Assembly: GCA_022376925.1 (NCBI GenBank)
Contig: JAIOJX010000002.1
Span: 63,760,001-63,824,000 of the forward strand
Direction of reading: 5' to 3'
DNA from: Tragulus kanchil
Taxonomy: Eukaryota > Chordata > Mammalia > Artiodactyla > Tragulidae
DNA: 64,000 nt
The position numbers were made by a program, and so were the translations under genes. Positions 1-12,201 of this stretch are shown one piece after another. Under the pieces are notes generated by a model. That model did no database searches. It saw nothing but the letters and a program-made list of their open reading frames with translations, and was not told where the DNA came from. Within the stretch, counting starts at the first letter, position 1, and each line of letters opens with the position of its first letter.

Positions 1-1109
1 TAAATTAACTTATTTGATGTGCTTATTTAAAGGCAAGATAAAATATCTGAGACTTTTCAACTGGATGGCTCCCTTTGAGATACTCATTTATTTCTGGAAA
101 TCTTTAAAGCATTGAAAATTGCTTTTGAAAAATCCCTTTGTTTTGATTCTAAGACTCATGTTTTTACTCGTTTAACATTTCAAAAATGACATTCAGGAAA
201 AACTATTATCAATTCACTAGTGGGACTCAGAATCAATGGTACCTGATAATCAAAGAAATACCATAGAAAGCATAATGGATAAGGTAACAAAGAAAAGTAA
301 TGGTAATTGCTCAGATATGAAAATGTTATTGTCTCCATTTTATTAAAAGGAAATCGAAGTTCAGAAAGCGCACATAGCAAAGGATAGAGAGAGGACTTCT
401 GATTCCATTGGTCAGAGAAGGTCATCTCTTTAACACTAGCCCTTGATTCCTCAAAGAATAACTTCAAATGAGTCAGATTAAAAACAAGAGGCATGTAGAG
501 AAGATTGGAAAAAGACATATTTTTGGTATGTGTATTATTTTTAAACTTTGATGTGAATTAGAAAAGAATTGTGTAATGTATTTCTTAAAGGCCTTTAGAA
601 ATGAGTAATTGATAGGACAGACCCTTTGGAGAGGCAGGTTTGTGTGACTTGATAGTAATTGGTGTCAAATAAAAAGTAGTAAATCCACAGTACATTTGTA
701 TCATTGAAGTCACTCAGCATTGGTAACTGGGTGTGTAAAGGAGAATCTGACCATTGGAGAAACATAAGCATCTTTATTAGATAATAATGTGCTAATGTGA
801 ACTTATTGTTTGGTTATAAAAGGGTTAATTTATAAAACACATGATTGAAAGCTTTTTCTCCGTGTCAGATGGACACAAACGATGGCTAATAAAAATCGCT
901 AGGGAGGAGTTTAGCCTCCTGGGATGGGGCATATGAAGAATAATGATGTACATTCTGCCTTGAAGGCTACAATCAATCTTTATTGAAAAGGATCTAGACT
1001 GAAGACAGGCAGGGCTTTTTGGCCGATCCTGCCTCATTATATTTTGCATTTATCTGCCATCTTCCTACCTCTCTTGGTCATTGAGGGTTATAACCATTTA
1101 CTTACAGTG
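1..1109. other. Unrecognised AT-rich intergenic DNA
   Basis: No repeat family, gene or RNA is recognisable here. Short frames such as 180-518 (minus) resemble no known protein and lack splice or codon-bias support. This stretch is single-copy within the window. Confidence 0.6.
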
Positions 1110-1370
1110 ATTTTTTTCTTTTTACAAAGAAAGATAAATGAATCTACAATACTAAATCACATCCTTGTTTCTTTATTTCATTTGTATTCTTGTAAAGATT
1201 GAGCATTGAACTTCTCCCTTCAAAACTTAAGCAAAACATTAGGCTAGGAAAGGCTTGTGGCTTGATATATTTGTTTTCTCCTTGAAAAGATAGTAAAAAA
1301 TGTTCACTGCAGTTTGATGACTAAATTTGCAACATACATTAGTATTTTTTATATTAAACTTTGTGTAAAC

Positions 1371-1605
1371 GTGTGTGTGTGTGTGTTTGCACCTGTTCAG
1401 TCATGTCCAACTCTGCAACTCCATGGACTGTAGCCTGCCAGGCTCCTCTCTCCATGGAATTCTCCAGCGAGGAATACTGGAGTGGGTTGCCATTTTGTAA
1501 CTGCCGTTTCCAGGGAATCTTCCTAATTCAGGGATCGAAACCATGTCTTTTGCATCTCCTGCATTGGCAGGCCAGTTCTTTTCCCCTGAGTCACCTGGGA
1601 AGCCT
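1371..1605 (-). mobile_element. Bov-tA/Bov-A SINE, copy a
   Basis: Read on the minus strand, this begins with the tRNA-like head (GGCTTCCCAGGTGACTCAG). It passes the GATCCCTG-type box B region and the 'ACTCCAGTATTC' core, and ends in a GT/CA-type tail at 1371-1385. Ruminant Bov-A SINEs borrow their 3' end from BovB and are mobilised by it. The short frames here are SINE sequence, not genes. Confidence 0.9.
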
Positions 1606-1636
1606 GCAAATAAACATATATGCATATATATGAATA

Positions 1637-2200
1637 TGTTGTTCAGCTGCTAAGTCCTATCCAACTCCGTGACCCCATACACTGAAGCACACCGGTCTTC
1701 CCTGTCCTTCACAATTTCCCAGAGTGTGCTCAAGTTCATGTACATTGAGTCGGCGATGCTATCTAACCATCTCATCCTCTGCCACCCTGTTCTTTTGCCT
1801 TCAGTCTTTCCCAGCATCATGGTCTTTTTTGGTGAGTCAGCTCTTCTCATCAGGTGGCCAAAGTATTGGAGCTTCAGCTTCATCGTCAGACCTTCCAATG
1901 AATATTCAGGGTTCATTTCCTTTAGGATTGATTATTATGATCTTCTTGCAGTCAAAGGGACTCCCAAGAGTCTTCTCTAGCACTACAATTCAAAAGCATT
2001 AATTCTTTGGTGCTCAGGCTTCTTTATGGCCCAACTTTCATATCCATATATGACTACTGCAAAAACTGTAGCTTTGACTACGTGGAACTTTGTTGGCAAA
2101 GTGATGTCTTTGCTTTTCAATGTGCTATTTAGGTTTGTCATAGGTTTCCTTCCAAGAAGTAAGTGTCCTTTTAATTTCTCAACTGCAGTCACTGTCTGCA
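1637..2200 (-). mobile_element. BovB LINE 3' part, copy a
   Basis: The antisense 3' end of a BovB (RTE clade) LINE. The minus frame 1650-1916 encodes a decayed C-terminal reverse-transcriptase ORF with the BovB-like run QYFGHLMRRADSPKKTMMLG. A second minus frame, 1983-2201, supplies a more upstream part (TKFHVVKATVFAVVIYGYES). The two lie in different frames, so the ORF is broken. It ends at a duplication joint, not at a natural boundary. Confidence 0.9.
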
Positions 2201-2454
2201 TTTCTTCTTTTTTTACGATAAATGAATCTACAATACTAAATCACATCCTTGTTTCTTTATTTCATTTGTATTCTTGTAAAGATTGAGCATTGAACTTCTC
2301 CCTTCAAAACTTAAGCAAAACATTAGGCTAGGAAAGGCTTGTGGCTTGATATATTTGTTTTCTCCTTGAAAAGATAGTAAAAAATGTTCACTGCAGTTTG
2401 ATGACTAAATTTGCAACATACATTAGTATTTTTTATATTAAACTTTGTGTAAAC

Positions 2455-2689
2455 GTGTGTGTGTGTGTGTTTGCACCTGTTCAGTCATGTCCAACTCTGC
2501 AACTCCATGGACTGTAGCCTGCCAGGCTCCTCTCTCCATGGAATTCTCCAGCGAGGAATACTGGAGTGGGTTGCCATTTTGTAACTGCCGTTTCCAGGGA
2601 ATCTTCCTAATTCAGGGATCGAAACCATGTCTTTTGCATCTCCTGCATTGGCAGGCCAGTTCTTTTCCCCTGAGTCACCTGGGAAGCCT
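2455..2689 (-). mobile_element. Bov-tA/Bov-A SINE, copy b
   Basis: Second copy of the SINE at 1371-1605, carried by duplication 1. It is not an independent insertion. Confidence 0.9.
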
Positions 2690-2720
2690 GCAAATAAACA
2701 TATATGCATATATATGAATA

Positions 2721-3490
2721 TGTTGTTCAGCTGCTAAGTCCTATCCAACTCCGTGACCCCATACACTGAAGCACACCGGTCTTCCCTGTCCTTCACAATT
2801 TCCCAGAGTGTGCTCAAGTTCATGTACATTGAGTCGGCGATGCTATCTAACCATCTCATCCTCTGCCACCCTGTTCTTTTGCCTTCAGTCTTTCCCAGCA
2901 TCATGGTCTTTTTTGGTGAGTCAGCTCTTCTCATCAGGTGGCCAAAGTATTGGAGCTTCAGCTTCATCGTCAGACCTTCCAATGAATATTCAGGGTTCAT
3001 TTCCTTTAGGATTGATTATTATGATCTTCTTGCAGTCAAAGGGACTCCCAAGAGTCTTCTCTAGCACTACAATTCAAAAGCATTAATTCTTTGGTGCTCA
3101 GGCTTCTTTATGGCCCAACTTTCATATCCATATATGACTACTGCAAAAACTGTAGCTTTGACTACGTGGAACTTTGTTGGCAAAGTGATGTCTTTGCTTT
3201 TCAATGTGCTATTTAGGTTTGTCATAGGTTTCCTTCCAAGAAGTAAGTGTCCTTTTAATTTCTCAACTGCAGTCACTGTCTGCAGTGGTTTTAGGGCCCA
3301 AGAAAATAAAATCTGTCACTGCTTCCACTTTTTCCCTATCTATTTGCAGTGAAGGTTTGTTTTTGAAGGTTGAGTTTTAAGCCAACTTTTTCAGTCCACT
3401 CTTTCATCTTCATCAAGAGACTTTAGTTTCTCTTCACTTTCTGCCATTAGGATGGTATTATCTGCATATCTGAGGTTATTCATATTTCTC
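2721..3490 (-). mobile_element. BovB LINE, copy b, continuing leftward of its SINE insertion
   Basis: The BovB of 1637-2200 repeated, then extended beyond 3285 into more upstream BovB reverse-transcriptase sequence (in antisense). It is interrupted at about 3490 by a plus-strand Bov-A2 insertion and resumes at about 3817. The reading frame is disrupted by stops and frameshifts. Confidence 0.9.
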
Positions 3491-3816
3491 ATGGCTTCCC
3501 TTGTAGTTCATCTGGTAAAGAATCCACCTACAATGCAAGAGATCCTGGTTGATTCTTGGTTTGGGAACAACCCTAGGAGAAGGGATAGGCTACCTACTCC
3601 AGTATTCTTGGGCTTCCCTGTTGGCTCAGATGGTAAAGAATCTGCCTGCAGTGGGGGAGACCTGGATTCGATCCCTGGATTGGAAAGATTCCCTGGAAGA
3701 GGGCAACCCATTCCAGTATTCTTGCCTAAAGAATCCCCATGAACAGGGGAGCCTGGTGAGCTGCAGCTCATGGGGTTGCAAAGAGTCGGACATGACTGAG
3801 CAACTAAGCACACATA
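3491..3816 (+). mobile_element. Bov-A2-type two-unit SINE inserted in BovB, copy a
   Basis: Two tandem units start with GGCTTCCCTTGTAGTTCA (about 3491) and GGGCTTCCCTGTTGGCTCAG (about 3609). Each has the 'GGTAAAGAATC' motif and the 'CCAGTATTCTTG' motif. The second unit runs on to the 'AAAGAGTCGGACATGACTGAG' 3' end. It lies inside a minus-strand BovB, so it inserted after that BovB. The frames 3508-3930 and 3549-3965 are SINE/LINE chimeras. Confidence 0.9.
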
Positions 3817-4006
3817 CGGTCTTGACTCCAGCTTGTGATTCATCCAACTTGGCATTTCATATGATGTACTCTGCATATAAGTTAAATAAGAAGGATGACA
3901 ATATACAGCCTTGTTGTACTCCTTTTCCAATTTTAAACAGTCAGTTGTTCCTTGTAAGGTTCTAATGGTTGCTCCTTAATTTACATACAGGTTTCTCAGA
4001 GACAGG
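3817..4006 (-). mobile_element. BovB LINE beyond the SINE insertion, copy a
   Basis: Antisense BovB sequence resumes after the SINE (sites such as GATGTACTCTGCATATAAG). It is cut at the duplication joint near 4006. The same stretch continues properly at 4886-5160. Confidence 0.88.
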
Positions 4007-4019
4007 ATTTTAATTGGTT

Positions 4020-4559
4020 TGGAGCTTCAGCTTCATCGTCAGACCTTCCAATGAATATTCAGGGTTCATTTCCTTTAGGATTGATTATTATGATCTTCTT
4101 GCAGTCAAAGGGACTCCCAAGAGTCTTCTCTAGCACTACAATTCAAAAGCATTAATTCTTTGGTGCTCAGGCTTCTTTATGGCCCAACTTTCATATCCAT
4201 ATATGACTACTGCAAAAACTGTAGCTTTGACTACGTGGAACTTTGTTGGCAAAGTGATGTCTTTGCTTTTCAATGTGCTATTTAGGTTTGTCATAGGTTT
4301 CCTTCCAAGAAGTAAGTGTCCTTTTAATTTCTCAACTGCAGTCACTGTCTGCAGTGGTTTTAGGGCCCAAGAAAATAAAATCTGTCACTGCTTCCACTTT
4401 TTCCCTATCTATTTGCAGTGAAGGTTTGTTTTTGAAGGTTGAGTTTTAAGCCAACTTTTTCAGTCCACTCTTTCATCTTCATCAAGAGACTTTAGTTTCT
4501 CTTCACTTTCTGCCATTAGGATGGTATTATCTGCATATCTGAGGTTATTCATATTTCTC
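4020..4559 (-). mobile_element. BovB LINE, copy c
   Basis: Repeat of 2951-3490 carried by duplication 2. Confidence 0.88.
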
Positions 4560-4885
4560 ATGGCTTCCCTTGTAGTTCATCTGGTAAAGAATCCACCTAC
4601 AATGCAAGAGATCCTGGTTGATTCTTGGTTTGGGAACAACCCTAGGAGAAGGGATAGGCTACCTACTCCAGTATTCTTGGGCTTCCCTGTTGGCTCAGAT
4701 GGTAAAGAATCTGCCTGCAGTGGGGGAGACCTGGATTCGATCCCTGGATTGGAAAGATTCCCTGGAAGAGGGCAACCCATTCCAGTATTCTTGCCTAAAG
4801 AATCCCCATGAACAGGGGAGCCTGGTGAGCTGCAGCTCATGGGGTTGCAAAGAGTCGGACATGACTGAGCAACTAAGCACACATA
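4560..4885 (+). mobile_element. Bov-A2-type SINE inserted in BovB, copy b
   Basis: Repeat of 3491-3816 carried by duplication 2. Its last ~30 bases recur at 6013-6045 through duplication 3. Confidence 0.9.
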
Positions 4886-5160
4886 CGGTCTTGACTCCAG
4901 CTTGTGATTCATCCAACTTGGCATTTCATATGATGTACTCTGCATATAAGTTAAATAAGAAGGATGACAATATACAGCCTTGTTGTACTCCTTTTCCAAT
5001 TTTAAACAGTCAGTTGTTCCTTGTAAGGTTCTAATGGTTGCTCCTTAATTTACATACAGGTTTCTCAGAGACAGGTAAGGTGGTTTGATATTCTCATCTC
5101 TTTAAGAATTTTCCAGTTTGTTGTGTCTACACAGTCAAAGGCTTTGTGCAGATGAATATT
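4886..5160 (-). mobile_element. BovB LINE, 5'-most part present
   Basis: Antisense BovB continues to about 5155 (motif CACAGTCAAAGGCTTTG) and stops. The element is therefore 5'-truncated, as most LINE copies are. Beyond it no BovB is recognisable. Confidence 0.85.
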
Positions 5161-6012
5161 CTAAAGTTAAGGTCCAATTTTAAATATTCATCATATTAAT
5201 GCATTTTGCATAAAGTGTAGCCTTAATGTGTGTTTTACTGTAGCTCATGCCCCTAAATGACTTTCTAGCTTAGACACCAGTGTAGCAAGGCAGTTAACAA
5301 ACTGAGAGCTTCTCTCTCATTAGACAGTACAGTGCTTCCGGACATTTCTATTTAGAGCTGCTGTAGGATCTGACTAACTCAGCAGGATGCCTCAGAATAT
5401 CTTTTCTGTAGAACTGTCTCTCATTCTTCCTTTCTTCTTCCTGTCATCCCTCTTTTTCTCATCTGTTCCAAATTACGAAAAGGAAAAAAAGAAGAAATTG
5501 GAGAGTTTGTTAGGTTTTTCAAAAAATTGACATAAAAAACTTTTTCTCCATCCATTGAGACTCTAAACTTTAATCCCCCATGATAGAGGACACCAAGGAA
5601 AGACTTAACAAAGAGAATAAACCTCTTTGTGTAAATAATAATATTAAATGTGAAAAGATAAAATTAATTTAATCCAAACATCCTTAACAAGTCATATCGG
5701 TTACATTATTAAATTTCAGTCCCTCTTACATAAATTCTATGAGTACTAAATATATGGGATACTTAATGCACTGTAACTAAAAATCCAACTTTGAGAATTA
5801 TAACAAAATTGATAAATATTTAAAATATCTATCACTTTGTATCAGTGTAAACACATTCATAAAAGGGAAAGTCTGAATTGATTGGTTAGGATTTTTCCTC
5901 TTTTTCCACACTAGAACTGAGAACGGATTAACTAAAATCTAAGTGTAAGAAAATACATTTTCAAACACTGTATTGTATAAGGTTTATTGCAGTTATTGGT
6001 TCTCAGTGGTAA
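5161..6012. other. Unrecognised AT-rich intergenic DNA
   Basis: No gene or repeat family recognised. It is repeated at about 6297-7149 by duplication 3. Confidence 0.55.
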
Positions 6013-6295
6013 TCGGACATGACTGAGCAACTAAGCACACATACGGTCTTGACTCCAGCTTGTGATTCATACAAGAGTTTGCTAAGTTAAATAAGAAGGA
6101 TGACAATATACAGCCTTGTTGTACTCCTTTTCCAATTTTAAACAGTCAGTTGTTCCTTGTAAGGTTCTAATGGTTGCTCCTTAATTTACATACAGGTTTC
6201 TCAGAGACAGGTAAGGTGGTTTGATATTCTCATCTCTTTAAGAATTTTCCAGTTTGTTGTGTCTACACAGTCAAAGGCTTTGTGCAGATGAATAT
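6013..6295 (-). mobile_element. SINE tail plus BovB 5' part, duplicated copy
   Basis: 6013-6045 repeats the 3' end of the Bov-A2 element, and 6086-6295 repeats BovB 4950-5160. The intervening 6071-6085 is corrupted. This is a by-product of duplication 3. Confidence 0.85.
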
Positions 6296-7149
6296 TCTAA
6301 AGTTAAGGTCCAATTTTAAATATTCATCATATTAATGCATTTTGCATAAAGTGTAGCCTTAATGTGTGTTTTACTGTAGCTCATGCCCCTAAATGACTTT
6401 CTAGCTTAGACACCAGTGTAGCAAGGCAGTTAACAAACTGAGAGCTTCTCTCTCATTAGACAGTACAGTGCTTCCGGACATTTCTATTTAGAGCTGCTGT
6501 AGGATCTGACTAACTCAGCAGGATGCCTCAGAATATCTTTTCTGTAGAACTGTCTCTCATTCTTCCTTTCTTCTTCCTGTCATCCCTTTTTTTCTCTTCT
6601 GTTCCAAATTACGAAAAGGAAAAAAAGAAGAAATTGGAGAGTTTGTTAGGTTTTTCAAAAAATTGACATAAAAAACTTTTTCTCCATCCATTGAGACTCT
6701 AAACTTTAATCCCCCATGATAGAGGACACCAAGGAAAGACTTAACAAAGAGAATAAACCTCTTTGTGTAAATAATAATATTAAATGTGAAAAGATAAAAT
6801 TAATTTAATCCAAACATCCTTAACAAGTCATATCGGTTACATTATTAAATTTCAGTCCCTCTTACATAAATTCTATGAGTACTAAATATATGGGATACTT
6901 AATGCACTGTAACTAAAAATCCAACTTTGAGAATTATAACAAAATTGATAAATATTTAAAATATCTATCACTTTGTATCAGTGTAAACACATTCATAAAA
7001 GGGAAAGTCTGAATTGATTGGTTAGGATTTTTCCTCTTTTTCCACCCTAGAACTGAGAACGGATTAACTAAAATCTAAGTGTAAGAAAATACATTTTTCA
7101 AACACTGTATTGTATAAGGTTTATTGCAGTTATTGGTCTCAGTGGTAAT

Positions 7150-7998
7150 CTTGCTGGCCAGTAGTTGTGTTTGTGGGTTTTTTTTCTTGCTCATAAATCA
7201 TGGGTAGCTCCTCAGAGTCTTAAAGTTTTGATTATTTGTATGGTATTCCAGGCCTTACAAAAGTCTAGTTTATGAGCCTCTTCTCCTACCCTTTCACTCT
7301 GCTTCCTGTGCTCACTGAGCTCTCCGCTTTTCCTCAAATGTGTTATACACTCACAGTATCTGCAATGCCCCTTTGTCATCTCCTGACTAGCCAATTCTGA
7401 TGATTCTCAAAGCTCAGTTCCAATTTCCCCTCAAGTGAAGGAAGGCTTCCTGCGTCCTTTTCTCTTGTCTCCTGGTGAGATTCCTTCCTTCCCTCCTCTG
7501 CATTCGTTTACTTTCTTTATATCACACTGTTACAGGATGCTTGCTTTTCTGCTAGCTTCTTAATCTCATGGAGAATAGATACAGTATATTCTTTACCTTT
7601 TTATTACTAGAGCCTGGCACAGTGAAAGATATAGATAAATGAATTGAATCATAGCTTTCTTTACAGTCGTCAGCAGCTGTTTAATAAATGAGAAAATATC
7701 CCAAATGCCTTTCCATTTTATATGATGTATTAATCTTAATATTGAAGGGGATGGATAGTTAGTATTTCTAGTAGCCTGTATATTCCCAAGGTAATTTACA
7801 TTGTTCTCCCTTTTCTCCACACTTAATGCCCAACCCGTGGCTTTCCTAAAGATGCCATATGAAATTAATGTAACTAGCTAAAATAGAAAATGGAAATAGG
7901 AAAAAAAGAGAAGATGGCAAAGGCTGAAATCGTTAGATAGCATCACTGACTTAATGGACATGAATCTCAGCAAATTTCAGGAGATGGTGAAGGATAGG
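7150..7998. other. Unrecognised intergenic DNA
   Basis: Short minus frames at 7212-7394 and 7593-7820 look random and have no family resemblance. No repeat could be named with confidence. Confidence 0.5.
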
Positions 7999-8070
7999 TA
8001 AGCCTGGCCTGCTGCAGTCCATGGGATTGCAAAGGGTCAGATATGACTTAGCAACTGAATAACAACAGCT
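7999..8070 (+). mobile_element. Bov-A SINE 3' fragment, copy a
   Basis: Only the 3' portion is present: 'GCAGTCCATGGGATTGCAAAG' core followed by a 'GACTTAGCAACTGAATAACAAC' end. The head is missing, so this is an old or truncated copy. Confidence 0.8.
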
Positions 8071-9146
8071 AAAATACGTCATAAAATATTCTTGAAACTT
8101 ATTGCTTCATAGGCTTTTTTTTTTTATAACATCATCCAGCAGAATTAATTTAGGGTTGGTATTACCCAGAAGCCTTCTGTATAGCTGATGGCATTGAAAT
8201 CGAGCCAGGAAAAAAGATAAAGAAGGAGGCCCAGTACTCCTTTGCCAGGGAGCCAGAAGGACAAGCTGAAAAGTGATTTTCTATTGACTAAAGAAAACTG
8301 TATCCCATTAAAGGCAGCACATCTGCAGACCGGTGATTGGCCAACTCTATATCCAGGATGAAAGCAATTTAATAGGAGAGAAGTAGCCTTTCAGAGAATT
8401 AAACTTTTGTCTAGGTCTGGCCTGTAGAAACAAGGCCTATCATGCCCATCCTAGAGTAGGACAATTTAGGCTCTTTTGGTCTGTAAGAGAAAATCAGACT
8501 CCCAGGGAATTTTAAAAGGCCTTTTGCTTGTGAAATATGACAGTTTGCAGAAGCCTTTTCTTTTTCCATTTACCCAATCAATGAGAAACTTATCTTTCTG
8601 ATCCAAAAAGAAAAAGCACTAAGCAGCTGCAGCCATTTCCCTCCTCTGCATTCGTTTACTTTCTTTATATCACACTGTTACAGGATGCTTGCTTTTCTGC
8701 TAGCTTCTTAATCTCATGGAGAATAGATACAGTATATTCTTTACCTTTTTATTACTAGAGCCTGGCACAGTGAAAGATATAGATAAATGAATTGAATCAT
8801 AGCTTTCTTTACAGTCGTCAGCAGCTGTTTAATAAATGAGAAAATATCCCAAATGCCTTTCCATTTTATATGATGTATTAATCTTAATATTGAAGGGGAT
8901 GGATAGTTAGTATTTCTAGTAGCCTGTATATTCCCAAGGTAATTTACATTGTTCTCCCTTTTCTCCACACTTAATGCCCAACCCGTGGCTTTCCTAAAGA
9001 TGCCATATGAAATTAATGTAACTAGCTAAAATAGAAAATGGAAATAGGAAAAAAAGAGAAGATGGCAAAGGCTGAAATCGTTAGATAGCATCACTGACTT
9101 AATGGACATGAATCTCAGCAAATTTCAGGAGATGGTGAAGGATAGG

Positions 9147-9218
9147 TAAGCCTGGCCTGCTGCAGTCCATGGGATTGCAAAGGGTCAGATATGACTTAGC
9201 AACTGAATAACAACAGCT
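9147..9218 (+). mobile_element. Bov-A SINE 3' fragment, copy b
   Basis: Repeat of 7999-8070 through duplication 4. Confidence 0.8.
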
Positions 9219-9791
9219 AAAATACGTCATAAAATATTCTTGAAACTTATTGCTTCATAGGCTTTTTTTTATAACATCATCCAGCAGAATTAATTTAGGG
9301 TTGGTATTACCCAGAAGCCTTCTGTATAGCTGATGGCATTGAAATCGAGCCAGGAAAAAAGATAAAGAAGGAGGCCCAGTACTCCTTTGCCAGGGAGCCA
9401 GAAGGACAAGCTGAAAAGTGATTTTCTATTGACTAAAGAAAACTGTATCCCATTAAAGGCAGCACATCTGCAGACCGGTGATTGGCCAACTCTATATCCA
9501 GGATGAAAGCAATTTAATAGGAGAGAAGTAGCCTTTCAGAGAATTAAACTTTTGTCTAGGTCTGGCCTGTAGAAACAAGGCCTATCATGCCCATCCTAGA
9601 GTAGGACAATTTAGGCTCTTTTGGTCTGTAAGAGAAAATCAGACTCCCAGGGAATTTTAAAAGGCCTTTTGCTTGTGAAATATGACAGTTTGCAGAAGCC
9701 TTTTCTTTTTCCATTTACCCAATCAATGAGGAAACTTATCTTTCTGATCCAAAAAAAGAAAAAGCACTAAGCAGCAGCTGCAGCCATTTCC

Positions 9792-11249
9792 CCTGAGGCA
9801 ACATGCTGGGGGACTATTTGAGAGAATAAGTCCCTGAAGATAAATGGGCTCCTTGGTAGCCTTGGGCAGGAAGAATCAAGGCAAATCCTTTGTTTTACCC
9901 TCTGGAAACATCTGTAGATGAGCTGTTAGCCCAATTTAAGAATCAGGTGAACTCTTTAGGTGTAGTTGCAATGCCTCACGGCCCAGATTTTGAAGTTTCA
10001 CAAGTGGTTCCTGTGCAAGGTGGTTAAGGTTCTTTTCTTTCTTCCCAAGTTTGAGGCAATTGGAGAAGGGACCTCTTGGGATCTGGAGTGAGACTGAGAA
10101 GCTGCTTAAAACTCTGCTCTGTAAATCTCTTCCTCTTCGTTAAGAGATTGTCTTTCAGGCTGCGAGGCTCAGAGCAGTAGTCATTCTTCCTGACATGTGA
10201 TGACACAATTGTGGCATGCTTCACTTAAAATCCTCCCTGAACCTGTGTGTAGGTGCTCAAATCTCTCTCCGTCATGTTTTAGGACTCTCCAATTCACTGA
10301 TCCCTCACTTCTTTGCTTGCTTCTCCCCACAGATGTGTCTTCTGTCCCATCACACATGTCTGCCTTTAGGATCTCCTTGTCCTGGACTGAAGGTTCTACA
10401 GATATTTATTTCTACTCTTTATCTCTCCACAAAGACAAGATAACAGAAATCCTCAGAAGGGGAGAAGTAGGAATGGTTACAAAAGCTAACGTTTTAACCT
10501 CATGTTTAGTCCCATGATTCTGCTGCCTTGTCTAAAATGATGCTAATTGAATATGCCCTTTCATTTGGAATTCAGGGCAAAATAGATGATATTTTATTTA
10601 TCAGTTAAGAATCTACTGAGCATCTACTTCTTTCCACAAGTGCTTTCTTGGTGATAAGTATGAAGTCATTCTGTAATTCTCATTCTTTTTCTTTCTCTTT
10701 TCTTCCTGTCTTTTCCCCATCATTCCTGACAACAGTTATTATTTTGTGTACAGCTTTTGACAGATGGAGATGTTGATCAATAATGCATAAGATTTTGTAA
10801 CACAAGTCTATAGTATAATACTTCATGTGACAGGAATGAAATTCTTTCCTATCTAGGATTCGTTTTACCTTGTTAGATTATATGTTGAAAACAGTAATTT
10901 TTAGGTAAAATGGCCTTTGGAATCGCAGTTTACAAAAACAGAGCTTTGTGAAAATTTTTGTTTGTTGAGAGAAAGACCAGTGGGTTTATATACATCTTTC
11001 CCATATTAAAATGCTTTCAGTTGATTATTCATGTTTCAGAGACAAAAATATAATAGATCTTCTAGGTTTTTTTTTTTTTTTCAGCATATTCTTTTTTCTC
11101 TCTGAGTTAATAAAAGGAAGAGTTTTACTGGGAAGGGTCCTTGGACAGTGGACCTGTGACTGGTAGCAGATGAGAAACAGAAGTTGGAGTTGCATGTTGA
11201 GGTTGGAGATACGAGTGCTGGGAAAGACACAGATGGGCCAAACAAGCCT
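9792..11249. other. Unrecognised intergenic DNA
   Basis: Single-copy within the window. Frames 10197-10517 (plus), 10024-10224 (minus) and 11025-11276 (minus) resemble nothing known and have no exon-like context. A T-run lies at about 11068-11082. Confidence 0.5.
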
Positions 11250-11636
11250 GTTGTTGTTCAGCAGTTGTGACCCCATAGACTGCAGTACGTCAAACTTCCC
11301 TGTCCTACACTGTCTCCCAGAGTTTGCTCAGATTCATGTCCATTGAGTTGGTGATACCCTACAACCATCTCATCCTCTGTTGTCCCCTTCTCCTCCTGCC
11401 CTCAGTCTTTCCTGGCATCAGGGTCTTTCCCAATGAATCGTCTCTTTGTGTCAGGTGGCCCAAGTATTGAAGCTTGAGCTTCAGCATCAATCTTTCCAGT
11501 GAGTATTCAGGGTTGATTTTCTTTAGGATTGAATGGTTTGATCTCCTTCCTATCCAGGGAACTCTTAAGAACCTTCTCTAATACCACAATTCAAAGCATC
11601 TATTCTTCAGGGCTTACCCTTCTTTATGGTCCAAAG
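11250..11636 (-). mobile_element. BovB LINE 3' end
   Basis: An antisense BovB 3' terminus starting with TTGTTGTTCAGCAGTTGTGA and running through 'CATCAGGGTCTTTCCCAATGA' and 'CAGGTGGCCCAAGTATTGAAG' to about 11636. It is 5'-truncated, about 390 bp of a ~3.2 kb family. Confidence 0.9.
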
Positions 11637-11899
11637 TTGTGGATGTATCTGGTGGTGAAAGTAAAGTCTGATGTTGTAAAGAAAAATATTGCATAGGAAC
11701 CTGGACTGTTAGGTCCATCAGTCAAGATAAATTGGACATGGTCAAGCCAGAGAGGGCAAGAGTGAATATTGACATTTTAGGAATCAGTGAGTTAAAATGG
11801 ATGGGCATAGGTGAATTTAATTCACATGACTAAGCAAACCAAGGTGTTACTCAATACAATGCAGAACCTTGTCCTTGTTTCTGTCTTTTTTTTAAAAAA

Positions 11900-12201
11900 A
11901 ATATTTATTTATTTTGGTGGAAGTGAGGAGGGAGGGGGTGGGCGGGCCACTTCCACCGGTCTTTCATTTGTCTAGTTTCATCCATCTTTGTTCTTTGGCC
12001 CGTGTGGGCCTCCCATCGTGGTGGCCTCTGTTGTTGCAGAGTGCCGGCTCTGGGCACATGCGCTCCAGAGCTCCGGCTCGGTAATTGGACACATTAGTCC
12101 AGCCACTGTGCGGCACATGGGATCTTCCCAGGCCAGGGCTCGAACTGGCGCCCCTTGCACTGCAAGGTAGTGTCCTTACCCACTGGACCACCAGGAGCCC
12201 C
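11900..12201 (-). mobile_element. CHR-derived SINE with distinctive 3' half, copy a
   Basis: Read on the minus strand: a tRNA-like head with promoter box A at its 5' end and a box B of GTTCGAGCC type, then CTCCGGAGCGCATGTGCCC-like central sequence. A 3' half follows with the pieces AACAGAGGCCACCACGATGG, GGCCAAAGAACAAAGATGG and AAGTGGCCCGCCC, ending in an ATAAATAAAT tail. The head is that of the cetartiodactyl CHR family. The 3' half is unlike the CHR-1/CHR-2 elements I know. Confidence 0.85.

Larger units (their letters stand above)
1133..3284. repeat. Direct duplication 1 (distance 1084)
   Basis: Copy one is 1133-2200 and copy two 2217-3284. The 16-base joint (2201-2216) resembles the T-rich sequence just left of copy one (about 1111-1125), so the true overlap probably starts earlier with errors. 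Each copy carries a Bov-tA SINE and the 3' part of a BovB. After copy two the BovB continues normally, so copy two is the one joined to the right-hand sequence. Confidence 0.95.
2951..5075. repeat. Direct duplication 2 (distance 1069)
   Basis: Copy one is 2951-4006 and copy two 4020-5075, with a 13-base joint at 4007-4019. Both contain BovB sequence interrupted by the same Bov-A2 insertion. It overlaps duplication 1, so a 334-bp BovB block occurs three times (1867-2200, 2951-3284, 4020-4353). Confidence 0.95.
4855..7149. repeat. Direct duplication 3 (distance about 1137)
   Basis: Copy one is about 4855-6012 and copy two 6013-7149. The first ~55 bases of copy two match at distance 1158. A garbled stretch at 6071-6085, about 22 bases short, then restores the register at 1136. 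Other differences are single-base changes and homopolymer indels (for example near 5456 versus 6593). Confidence 0.93.
7491..9791. repeat. Direct duplication 4 (distance 1148)
   Basis: Copy one is 7491-8641 and copy two 8639-9791, joined flush near 8640. Differences include a shorter T-run (about 8111 versus 9261) and small indels near the right end (about 8590 versus 9730). Confidence 0.95.
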
